This document shows positions 22,101-32,800 of a DNA stretch of 64,000 bases, in pieces. The position numbers and the translations under genes were made by a program. Within the stretch, counting starts at the first letter, position 1. Each line of letters opens with the position of its first letter. This DNA is from Rhynchonema sp. JSB1_4 (Eukaryota > Nematoda > Chromadorea > Monhysterida > Xyalidae). The notes under the pieces were generated by a model. That model was not told the origin of the DNA, did not search any database, and saw only the letters and a list, made by a program, of their open reading frames with translations. The stretch lies in NCBI GenBank assembly GCA_030248065.1, contig JASAMV010008303.1, forward strand, positions 16,083 to 80,082. The letters are read 5' to 3'.

Positions 22101-24546
22101 GAAAATCAATTTTTTGCCCCGTTTTTTTCAAAAAAATTTCGACCAATTTTTACTTTGTCGAGATACGTCGATATACGGAGTTTGACTTTCAATGATGACC
22201 CCGGCCAAAGTTGGTCCCATGATGCGGGTCTGATATGGGATCTTAACAACTCGCTAGAAAACGGTTGAAACCCGTTTATTTTGCCTCAGAACACATAGAA
22301 TAACGTCTTTTTGTAAAAAAACGTTTTTTTTAAATACGATTTTTAAAAAAAAAACGTTTTTTGCCCAACCCTGACCTGTACATGTGCGTATATGAGCGTC
22401 TGGCGCAATCGGTCAAACGTCGTGTGTTCAAAAGGACCAACAGCCGGTTTTAGATACCTCAGTTATAAAGCATTGCCGGTTTGCACTTATTTTCCGGCAT
22501 GCGGGTCTTTTTGTCGGGTGCAAATTGGATTCTCTCAAGAAATGTCACAGATACAAAGAAATCGTAACATACATTTGACCCAATCCATTTTGCACACACT
22601 ACTCGCATGCCCGGAAAGTGCATACCGGCCCTTGGTTTTCGGTCCCTTCAAGCCCACCGCCTCACCAGCGGATCACGTTGTAAACAAGATTATCCTGTGA
22701 TTAGAAACACGAGGCGTGTAGGTATATGTAAATGGTGTTTTGGGGCATCTGTATAAAGATATCAGATTTCCGTGGCAAAATGATGCCCAAAATTACAACG
22801 CTCCTAAAAAAACGAAGAATCTTAGTAACGACGAATCTGAAATCAAAGCTACGGAATTCAGAAAATTTCAGAAATGCTCTCAATCGAAAATCTTCTGGTC
22901 AAAAACGGCAACCTAACCAACCTTCACGTGACCAATCAGCGTTTCGCCACGATCTGGGGTGGCACTGCCGTACTGGACATGTACCTGGCTGCTGTCAGAG
23001 ACATTCTCACGCAACAATCAGTGCCCTGGTCAAACGACTGGGACTATTTGGTGAACATGAGTGAAAACTGCAACATGATCGGGACAATGACGGAGTTGGA
23101 AGTCCTGTTGCACAAGTTTGTTATCAAACGAGCGCGTTTGTTCTAGTCTCTTGTGGCAGCACACGTCAAACTGGTTCTTGTTGGGCCCGACACTGTTTCG
23201 GTCACGTAACCACCTGTGTATTGGAGACTTTTCTGTTCACAATGTACTGAAAGGTACTTTTTGGTGTCCGTTTTGACGTAAACTCTCACAGTGAGGCGGT
23301 GCACCAGGTCATCGACACTGTGAGTGCACCATATTGGCCAAGTGCCACAAAAAAAACCGACCAACCGCTGACATTTTCGTCTCGCGTAAACCGTCTCATC
23401 GCTCTTATAAGTTTGTGCAAACTACAGTAATGCTGTCCCAACAACTTTTGTTTTGAATTCCAGATATCGAGGCGAGAACTTCATCAATTCTGACCGATTT
23501 GGCGACCGAATCGACTACTACATGAAACCATCAGCCGCGCGAGCGTTTGTGCAGTGCGACAATCACATGTGGCAACTGGGACCGATGTGAGTTACCGTAA
23601 TTTTGCGGGTGCGTGGTATCATTAAAAGTGGATGTTATTAAAAGTAAAAACATTTCGGGAGCTAAGCGGATTAGAGCAGATTTGTTTGTTTTATCATTTG
23701 TGGCCGCATGCTGTAGCTATCTAATCCAATAGCGTTGACGATGACCTGGTGCACCGTCTGGTTCCTTGGATGCAGGTCGAAAAACAAAGGCACTGGGCGG
23801 TTGGGCTCAAACATTTCTTGATCGAAATGAGTTCATATATCTCGTGGTGACAGCAAAATCTTTCGAAGATCATATCGTAGCACTGATGATTACCTGGTGC
23901 ACCACGTTCAATTCTGAAAGCACAAACACCACGCACAAAAAAATAATAACACTTTTATATTCCAGAGAACTTCCCCAGGGCGTGGCACAGGATTCGGGCA
24001 TGGATTGGATGATTCTGCATCGGTCATTTCTGGCACACGTGACGTTTTCGAAGGATCCCATGGTCACGCAACTCAGGGAACATTTCAAACACATTCTATT
24101 GCCGCTCGAGCAGTACATGCACATTGTGAGCGAAAATTCCAAATTTTTATCCCGATTGTTTTTTTTTCAAAAATATTGATCGCGAAAAATTTTTTTAAAG
24201 ATCGCGCGAAATTCCGTGTTCTGTCAAAACGTTATTGACAGCAACTTGAAGACCGCTTACATGGACCGAGCTCGTGCTTGTAACTGCCAGCACAAGAGCA
24301 TCGCTGATTGGTTGGTTTGATTGATGGCCTTTCTGTGAAACATCAAGCTAGCTAGGGAATTACACAATTAGAATTATTTTCAGGTGCGGCTGTTCGCCTC
24401 TCGCATACAAAACTGAAGATTTTGATCCAATCGTCAAACCGGACAGTCCCCTAATCTCGCCAAACAGAGAGCAGCACGCAATTTTGTTTGGACGAAAATT
24501 CGACAGCAGCATTGATCAACGCGCATGGGCGATGGCGGAGGAACAA
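19128..24546 (+). CDS. XYLT: Peptide O-xylosyltransferase with WSC domain, left copy; C-terminal exons not found
   Basis: Eleven exons: 19128-19340, 19625-19794, 20205-20323, 20526-20684, 21077-21241, 21718-21939, 22872-23115, 23464-23586, 23966-24125, 24201-24310, 24384-24546 (616 codons, all phases consistent). The enzyme adds xylose to Ser of proteoglycan cores in the Golgi. Exon 1 encodes a short cytoplasmic tail and a signal anchor (ALFVCVSLLLLTVNIVLTA). Exon 3 has CKQQIVDIAC..HRSC; exons 4-5 form a WSC domain (YLGCYS..CADRCLQFGC..CLC..CDCG). Exons 6-11 form the GT14 domain: RIVFLLQLNGR, YYVHVDARQQYLH, ATIWGG, CDNHMWQLG, DSGMDWMILHRSF, CNCQHKSIADWCGCSP. Odd points: the usual S-x-x-D-Y-P motif after the WGG block reads NMSENCNMIGT, and no exon for the C-terminal Xylo_C domain follows the donor at 24547. 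One arm-specific MITE and one hAT-like MITE sit in introns. Confidence 0.92.
21291..21565. mobile_element. TA-target MITE, left arm only
   Basis: Ends TTGGTCGCACAATGAC / GTCATTGTGCGACCAA, flanked by TA (21289-21290, 21566-21567). The right arm shows the empty site (TTGATATATTATATC, reverse complement of about 32915-32929), so insertion and a TA duplication can be read directly. It lies in xylosyltransferase intron 5, just after the exon at 21241. Confidence 0.93.
21956..22373. mobile_element. hAT-like MITE in xylosyltransferase intron 6
   Basis: Starts CACGGTTGCGCAAAA (decayed from CAGGGTTGGGCAAAA), ends TTGCCCAACCCTG, with 8-bp duplications ACCTGTAC at 21948-21955 and 22374-22381. The orthologous insertion is in the right arm at 32064-32528, so it predates the split between arms. 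Confidence 0.88.
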
Positions 24547-26196
24547 GTCAGTTTAAAAATACTTTTATTCATTTATTTGGCAACACCATCTTTTTCAAAA
24601 TAAAAAGAAGGACCAATCAACATAATCATCTGAGCACGCTATTTGTACATAGCCATGTAGAACAGTGCATTGCAGTCAGTGACATTTCAATCTTAGTGTG
24701 AATGGTTTTTGCTGAGTCTTCTGGACTGTGGCACGGAATCTGCGTAAGTAATACAGCAAATGAAGAATTGTTGAAAAAGAGAACCGTAATTTTCGCCCAT
24801 AACATGACAACTCAAAATTACTATATTTTAATGGATAATGCACAGAATGAACGATTTTGGCAAGCTCACCACTGGTTAAAAATGTTGAGCGCAGCCAGCC
24901 TTTCGAGGCTTGAATATTTTCATAGTTTGATAGAAGCGCTGAATGCGGAACCCTGCCTTTTGGCTGTGCCTTCGTTGACAACTATGAGTTGAACCTGCTG
25001 ACTCGGCTGTGGACGTCGATTTCCGTAAAGGTACAGCCTTCGACAAGGAAACAACGAATTTCGGATGGCTTTTAAAAGTTTTGTTCTTCGAATTTGGTCT
25101 TTCATCCCAACCATGGGAATCTGCTTGAAAGTTTTATCCGCTTCCTTCATTCTGAGATGCGGATCATCGCAAAAGTCGCGCATGACGCCACAGTTGTTGC
25201 AGCCACCGCAACAACAAATGCCACGAAGCTTCCATCACAGCAGTGACTGTACATTTGCTGCAAGAACTGTTGTGTGATAAACTTTTTGCAAAAAGCTGCT
25301 CTGTCACGTCACAGCACGTGGCATAAACCAGCGACCGAAGCTTAGCGATTGAGTTGCGCGCTAATAAATTTGTATGCGATGCGTGACACCACCGATATAT
25401 GACCAACGGCGGATTTGGTTTTTCGTACATTGTTCATTTTGGTGGCGGACAAATCGCGTGCAGACCGTGTGAAACTCTGAAACAAGAAATCATTACATCT
25501 GCAGGTTTCAAGCAAAACCAACCAACCTTGAAATGCTGAGGGAGCAGGTTCAGTGTTCAGTTATGCAACTCCATTTCATGTTTTCTTTGACAAGCAGGAG
25601 TCTTAGATGCCTGTGCATTAGTTTCACAATCTGCAGATCTTTGAATACGTCCAGGCTGCGAGAAGCGAGCCTTTTCAAACTTTTCATCGATATTGTATAA
25701 TCTGGAGATCCGCTTGGATCGACAGTACAGGAGAGTATTTAAATGATTGTGGCGATCTAAGCCTTGTTTTTCAACCGATTTGTTGAAGTATTTGTCAACC
25801 ATGTGAACAAGTTATGCATGGTTTGTACCACCGTACTGCAGTCAAATCATAATAATCAAACAGGTTGATCTTGATTGACCTCAGACTTCTTTCTCCATGA
25901 CAGATAATTCTTGGAGCGTGTCGAGTGAATTTCGTCACGCCGCATGTTTCCTAACTCTCAGACCTGCTGGACGAGGCAATTGATATTTTCTCTTTATATA
26001 TAACCTTGGTGTGTGATTCACCGCCTTTCATTTTTGTAAGATTCAATGTGATTGGATATCATTCGGACGTTCAGTGTTCAATTTCAGTTCAGAGTATTTT
26101 GTGAATGTAAACTGCGTCTTTCTTTCGTCGCGACACGGGCTTGGCTGCCAATCTGCTCATCAGAAAAATTTGTCTCATTTTAAATTAACATTGTGT
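24547..26196. other. No gene recognised downstream of the xylosyltransferase exons
   Basis: About 1.65 kb up to the palindrome centre. I searched both strands for Xylo_C-like exons and found none I could defend. A plus-strand ORF at 24702-24992 and minus-strand ORFs at 24920-25183 and 25164-25430 have partly conserved counterparts in the other arm but no recognisable motif. Confidence 0.5.
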
Positions 26197-27262
26197 CACA
26201 TTGGTACTCTTGATCACCCGGTCCAAACCTCGCCACGCCAGCATGATCTGAGCTGATTTGAGCACCCACGATTATCGCAAGTATCAGCGGCTCTTCAAAC
26301 GTATATTGGTCGCACAATGACCATATAAGAATTCATCAAAATCAATCCTGATTTTCACGTTCAGTCACTCTTAACTACTGTGCTATTTGTGATTCTCACA
26401 AAACATTTTCAGCTGAAAATAATCTAGCAGATCAACCACGTTGCCGCAGGCCTGAAACATTCTCTTTACTACGTGTTTTGTGTGTGATCGCGCAACGCAA
26501 CGTCATTGCCCCGTCACTAGCCAACTTTGCGATTCAGGAAAAAAATTTGACCAATTCTCATAAAGTCATTGTGCGACCAATACCATAAAGCAATTCGTGC
26601 GTCTCTCCCATTGTCCCATATCATTTCCGAAATATGGAACCTACAAACGTGAATCAGCAATGTTTGACGCGTTAATACATCACTCTCTTCTTCAAAACGG
26701 TCCTCGTATTGTGTCATCCCACCGGGTTGCGTTGCGTACCGCATGGCGGGAGGAAATACGAACAGTGTTCCATGATGGTATTATAATACTTAATCTGCCA
26801 AGTTAAGTTAGTGCACCTTATTGCTTTCTTTTTTCAAATTTCCAATGGATCTTGGTCATACTGTGCTGCAGCTTTTCACAACTAAATAAACTTAAAAAGT
26901 GTGTTTGGAAACATGTATTTAGCTTTGAAACCGCCATCGCATGCATGTTTACCGCCTGTCACAAATGCTAGATAGGTACGATGTGATGCATAAAGGGTGG
27001 TCAAAAAGCACCGGAGAAGTTCAATTGGGTGCCTGGCACAAATTTTTCATGTATATTAACCAGCTGCTTCGTCGCTTTCTTCTGTATTTTGGGAACTTTT
27101 TAGACAAGCGTTATGACATCCTTCGATCGTGGGCCCCTCACTTTTTAAGATAGTACTGTGCTGAGTTCAGTACTCTGCCGTCCTAAATTTTGCAATTACA
27201 AATGAAATCGAAATTATGCCGATGATTGAATCCGTGTAGGTCATGCTTCACTGGTCTCGGGT
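26197..27262. other. Spacer between the palindrome arms
   Basis: 1066 bases that are not repeated in the arms. A TA-target MITE occupies 26306-26580. I see no gene in the remaining sequence; ORFs such as the one at 26941-27153 show no recognisable motif. Confidence 0.8.
26306..26580. mobile_element. TA-target MITE in the palindrome spacer
   Basis: Same family as 21291-21565: TTGGTCGCACAATGAC ends inverted, TA on both sides (26304-26305, 26581-26582), internal GTGCTATTTGTGATTCTCAC and a GAAACATTC box shared with the other copies. Confidence 0.92.
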
Positions 27263-28568
27263 ACACAATGTTAATTTAAAATGAGACAGATTTTTCTGAT
27301 GAGCAGGTTGGCAGCCAAGCCCGTGTCGCGACGAAAGACAGACGCAGTTTACATTCACAAAATACTCTGAACTGAAATTGAACACTGAACGTCCGAATGA
27401 TATCCAATCACATTGAATCTTACAAAAATGAAAGGCGGTGAATCACACACCAAGGTTATATATAAAGAGAAAATATCAAGTGCCTCGTCCAGCAGGTCTG
27501 AGAGTTAGGAAACATGCGGCGTGACGAAATTCACTCGACACGCTCTAAGAATTATCTGTCATGGAGAAAGAAGTCTGAGGTCAATCAAGATCAACCTGTT
27601 TGATTATTATGATGATTTGACTGCAGTACGGTGGTACAAACCATGCATAACTTGTTCACATGGTTGACAAATACCTCAACAAATCGGTTGAAAAACAAGG
27701 CTGGTTCGCCACAATCATTTAAATACTCTCCTGTACTGTCGATCCAAGCGGATCTTCAGATTATACAATATCGATGAAAAGTTTGAAAAGGCTCGCTTCT
27801 CGCAGCCTGAACGTATTCAGAGATCTGCAGATTGTGAAACTAATGCACAGGCATCTGACTCCTGCTTGTCAAAGAAAACATGAAATTGCGTTGCATAGCT
27901 GAACACTGAACCTGCTCCCGAAGCATTTCAAGGTTGGTTCGTTTTGCTTGAAACCTGCAGATGTAATGATTTCTTGTTTCAGAGTTTCACACGGTCTGCA
28001 CGCGATTTGTCCGCCACCAAAATTGAACAAACTGAGCAATGTACGAAAAACCAAATCCGCCGTTGGTCATATATCGGTGGTGACACGCATCGCGTACAAA
28101 TTTATTAGCGCGCAACTCAATCGCTAAGCTTCGGTCGCTGGTTTATGCCATGTGGTGTGACGTGACCAAGCAACTTTTTGCAAAAAAGTTTATCACACAA
28201 CAGTTCTTGCAGCAAATGTACAGTCACTGCTGTGATGGAAGTGCTTCGTGGCATTTGTTGTTGTGGTGGCTGCAACAACTGTGGCGTCATGCGACTTTTG
28301 CGATGATCATCTCAGAATGAAGGAAGCGGATAAAACTTTCAAGCAGATTCCCATGGTTGGGATGAAAGACCAAATTCTGAAGAAGAAAACTTTTTAAAAG
28401 CCATCCGAAATTCGTTGTTTCCTTGTCGAAGGCTGTACCTTTACGGAAATCGACGTCCACAGCCGAGTCAGCAGGTTCAACTCATAGTTGCCAACGAAGG
28501 CACAGCCAAAAGGCAGGGTTCCGCATTCAGCGCTTCTATCAAACTATGAAAATATTCAAGCCTCGAAA

Positions 28569-29546
28569 GAGGAGGTTCTAGAAAGCGTAATGCCAGGGAA
28601 GATTTTTCCATCGCAGGATACAACGCTCAGGCAAGTGTGTTGTCAAAGTGCCGCACAGGAATTCTTGAATATCACTCAGAGAAACTTGGTGGAACAACTG
28701 CCAAAGAGGGCCCACCGTATCATTCAAAAAAAGAAAACAAGAGGACCAGCAGAATATGTACTTGTTTGTCTGCGGTCGTGCTGAAAATTTTTGTGAACCA
28801 AGCAAAAATAACCACAGATATCTGAGAGCTCAAGCGCCGTCAGTGCAGCGGGCGAAAATTGGAGAGACAAGTCGTGAAGCCGTGAACGCACGGTGTAATG
28901 TCGAAACTGGCCCAATGCAACGATGCAAAAAATGCAGCCCAAGAAAAATGAAGCGCAGTACGGACTCAATCATCGGCATATAATTCCAAGTTCAAACTGT
29001 AATTGCGAAAGTTCGGTCAGAGACCAGAGAATAGAGAACAGAGAACAGTCTTATTCGAAGCTCCTTCGTTCATTCTTTCAATGTTTCAATGGTGCACAAA
29101 GGTGCCACACGACCTTCGTTGAAACAAACAAACTTTGAAAACAATCAAAACGAAAGGGGACAACGTCTTGGCGATTGATTATGGCAGCACATCCAGGAGA
29201 CATACATACACCCTAAGTGAGCGTGGCTGGGTTAAATACAGAGGTACATATGCATCATTCAAGATAAAGATAGTCATGCTCGGTGCGCCTTGATAAAATC
29301 ATTCTCAAAACCAGTGCAAATCCCCAAGATCCAGCAGCAACTAAATTACAATATCCCATTTTAAGCACAGAAATCCACAACGTACATATATCCCAACGCC
29401 TTGGTCCGAACAAGATAAAGTTACATCGTATGTGTGTATGTTTCGATCGCGAAGCTGCCAAGCCGCCGTGCAGCCCAATACAATGTAGCACCCGTGGGCT
29501 CTATGTGGATGTATTTTCTCCCTCGACCGGTGGCGGAAAATATCAA
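28569..29546. other. Block of about 1 kb in the right arm only
   Basis: Flanking sequence matches the left arm on both sides (CAAGCCTCGAAA before, AACATTTTTAACCAGTGG after), where only about a dozen bases stand in its place (near 24890-24905). Plus-strand ORFs at 28488-28784 and 28756-28983 include a basic segment with paired Cys (RCKKC), but I recognise no family. Either an insertion here or a deletion in the left arm. Confidence 0.6.
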
Positions 29547-29893
29547 CATTTTTAACCAGTGGTGAGCTTGCCAAAATCGTTCATTCTGTGCATTATCCAT
29601 TAAAATATACTTGTACTTGTACTTTTGAGTTGTCATGTTATGGGCGAAAATTATGGTTCTCTTTTTCAACAATTCTTCATTTGCTGTATTACTTACGCAG
29701 ATTCCGTGCCACAGTCCAGAAGGCTCAACAAAAACCATTCACACTAAGATTGAAATGTCACTGACTGCAATGCACTGTTCTACATGGCTATGTACAAATA
29801 GCGTGCTCAGATGATTATGTTGATTGGTCCTTCTTTTTATTTTGAAAAAGATGGTGTTGCCAAATAAATGAATAAAAGTATTTTTAAACTGAC

Positions 29894-32800
29894 TTGTTCC
29901 TCCGCCATCGCCCATGCGCGTTGATCAATGCTGCTGTCGAATTTTCGTCCAAACAAAATTGCGTGCTGCTCTCTGTTTGGCGAGATTAGGGGACTGTCCG
30001 GTTTGACGATTGGATCAAAATCTTCAGTTTTGTATGCGAGAGGCGAACAGCCGCACCTGAAAATAATTCTAATTGTGTAATTCCCTAGCTAGCTTGATGT
30101 TTCACAGAAAGGCCATCAATCAAACCAACCAATCAGCGATGCTCTTGTGCTGGCAGTTACAAGCACGAGCTCGGTCCATGTAAGCGGTCTTCAAGTTGCT
30201 GTCAATAACGTTTTGACAGAACACGGAATTTCGCGCGATCTTTAAAAAATTTTCGCGATCAATATTTTTGAAAAAAAAAACAATCGGGATAAAAATTTGG
30301 AATTTTCGCTCACAATGTGCATGTACTGCTCGAGCGGCAATAGAATGTGTTTGAAATGTTCCCTGAGTTGTGTGACCATGGGATCCTTCGAAAACGTCAC
30401 GTGTGCCAGAAATGACCGATGCAGAATCATCCAATCCATGCCCGAATCCTGTGCCACGCCCTGGGGAAGTTCTCTGGAATAAAAGTGTTATTATTTTTTT
30501 GTGCGTGGTGTTTATGCTTTCAGAATTGAACGTGGTGCACCAGGTAATCGTCAGGGCTACGATATGATCCTCGAAAGATTTTGCTGTCACCACGAGATAT
30601 GAACTCATTTCGATCAAGAAATATGTTTGAGCCCAATCGCCCAGTGCTTTTGTTTTTCGACCTGCATCCAAGGAACCAGACGGTGCACCAGGTCATCGTC
30701 AACGCTATTGCATTAAATAGCTACAGCATGCGGCCACAAATGATAAAACAAACAAATCTGCTCTAATCCGCTTAGCTCCCGAAATGTTTTTACTTTTAAT
30801 AACATCCACTTTAATGATACCACGCACCCGCAAAATTACGGTAACTCACATCGGTCCCAGTTGCCACATGTGATTGTCACACTGCACAAACGCTCGCGCC
30901 GCTGATGGCTTCATGTAGTAGTTGGGTCGGTCGCCAAATCGGTCAGAATTGATGAAGTTCTCACCTCGATATCTGGAATTCAAAACAAAAGTTGTTGGGA
31001 CAGCATTACTGCAGTTTGCACAAACTTATAAGAGCGATGAGACGGTTTACGCGAGACTAAAATGTCCCGCGGTTGGTCTGTTTTTGTGTGGCACTTGGCC
31101 AATTTGGTGCACTCACAGTGACGATGGCTTGGTGCACCGCCTCAGTGTGAGAGTTTACGTCAAAACGGACACCAAAAAGTACCTTTCAGTATAGTGTGAA
31201 CAGAATAGTTTCCAATACACAGGTGGTTACGTGACCGAAACAGTGTCGGGCCCAACAAGAACCAGTTTGACATGTGCTGCCACAAGAGACTAGAACAAAC
31301 GCGCTCGTTTGATAACAAACTTGTGCAACAGGACTTCCAACTCCGTCATTGTCCCAATCATATTGCAGTTTTCACTCATGTTCACCAGATAGTCCCAGTC
31401 GTTTGACCAGGGCACTGATTGGTGCGTGAGAATGTCTCTGACAGCAGCCAGGTACATGTCCAGTACGGCAGTGCCACCCCAGATCGTGGCGAAACGCTGA
31501 TTGGTCACGTGAAGGTTGGTTAGGTTGCCGTTTTTGACCCGAAGATTTTCGATTGAGAGCATTTCTGAAATTTTCTGAATTCCGTAGCTTTGATTTCAGA
31601 TTCGTCGTTACTAAGATTCTTAGTTTTTTTGGGGAGAGTTGAACTTTTGGGCATCATTTTGCCACAGAAATCTGATATCTTCTTTATACAGATGCCCCAA
31701 AACACTATTTACATATACCTACACGCCTCGTGTTTCTAATCACAGCATAATTTTGTTTACAACGTGATCCGCTGGTGAGGCGGTGGGCTTGAAGGGACCG
31801 AAAACCAAGGGCCGGTATGCACTTTCCGGGCATGCGAGTGGTGTGTGCAAAATTCTGGGTTGGGTCAAATGTATGTTACGATTTCTTTGTATCTGTGACA
31901 TTTCTTGAGAGAACCCAATTTGCACCCGACACCCGCATGCCGGAAAATAAGTGCAAACCGGCAATGCTTTATAACTGAGGTATCTAAAACCGGCTGTTGG
32001 TCCTTTTGAACACACGACGTTTGACCGATTGCGCCAGACGCTCATATACGCACATGTACAGGTCAGGGTTGGGCAAAAAACGTTTTTTTTTCAAAAAATC
32101 GTTTTTTTAAAACGCCCAGATGACCAAAATGTGCCCCCCAAAAAATGGAAAACGCTCATGTTGGGAAGAAAACGTGGTTAAATGAAGTAATTCTATGTGT
32201 TATGAGGCAAAATAAACGGGTTTCAACCGTTTTCTAGCGAGTTGTTAAGATCCCATATCAGACCCGCATCATGGGACCAACTTTGGTCGGGGTCATCATT
32301 GAAAGTCAAACTCCGTATATCTCGACAAAGTAAAAATTGGTCGAAATTTTTAAAAAAAAAATGGGGCAAAAAATTGATTTTCCTTGATAATCAGAGTACT
32401 TTCCCTGAAAAATCAGGGAAAATCAAGGAAATTCAGGATTTAAAAAAACGAAAAACGACCCAGGCGTTTTTTTTAAAAAAACGTCATTTTTTAAGAAAAA
32501 ACGCCGTCGTCTTTTTTGCCCAACCCTGGTACAGGTACACTCACCTTGATGCAAATACTGTTGCCGTGCATCCACATGCACATAATAATAATGATGGGGC
32601 CGATAGATCAATTTTATGAGACGTCGAATTTGTCTCACATTGCGGCCATTGAGTTGAAGCAGAAACACGATCCTTGTCAGGGGTCGGGTTGATGTTTCAC
32701 TGGCTTGTTGTTGGTAGGGAGGGTAATTGGACGGAGACACGAACTGCGCCAGGCGTTTGGGACGATCTGAATTAAGCTGGATGATGTTTCAGTTCAAGAA

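Larger units (their letters stand above)
10260..26196. repeat. Left arm of a giant inverted duplication
   Basis: From 10260 to 26196 the sequence reappears in reverse complement from 43646 down to 27263. Exons pair one for one with identical lengths in both arms, for example L12 exons of 291, 126, 15, 141 and 117 bases. The arms are about 15.9 kb and 16.4 kb; the difference comes from arm-specific insertions and small indels. It contains the 5' part of the nucleoporin gene, L12 and the xylosyltransferase gene. Confidence 0.97.

Noticed and set aside
24702..24992. C-terminal exons of the xylosyltransferase
   Set aside because: The 96-codon ORF has no Xylo_C similarity that I can see, and its continuation differs between the arms because of the 1-kb block.
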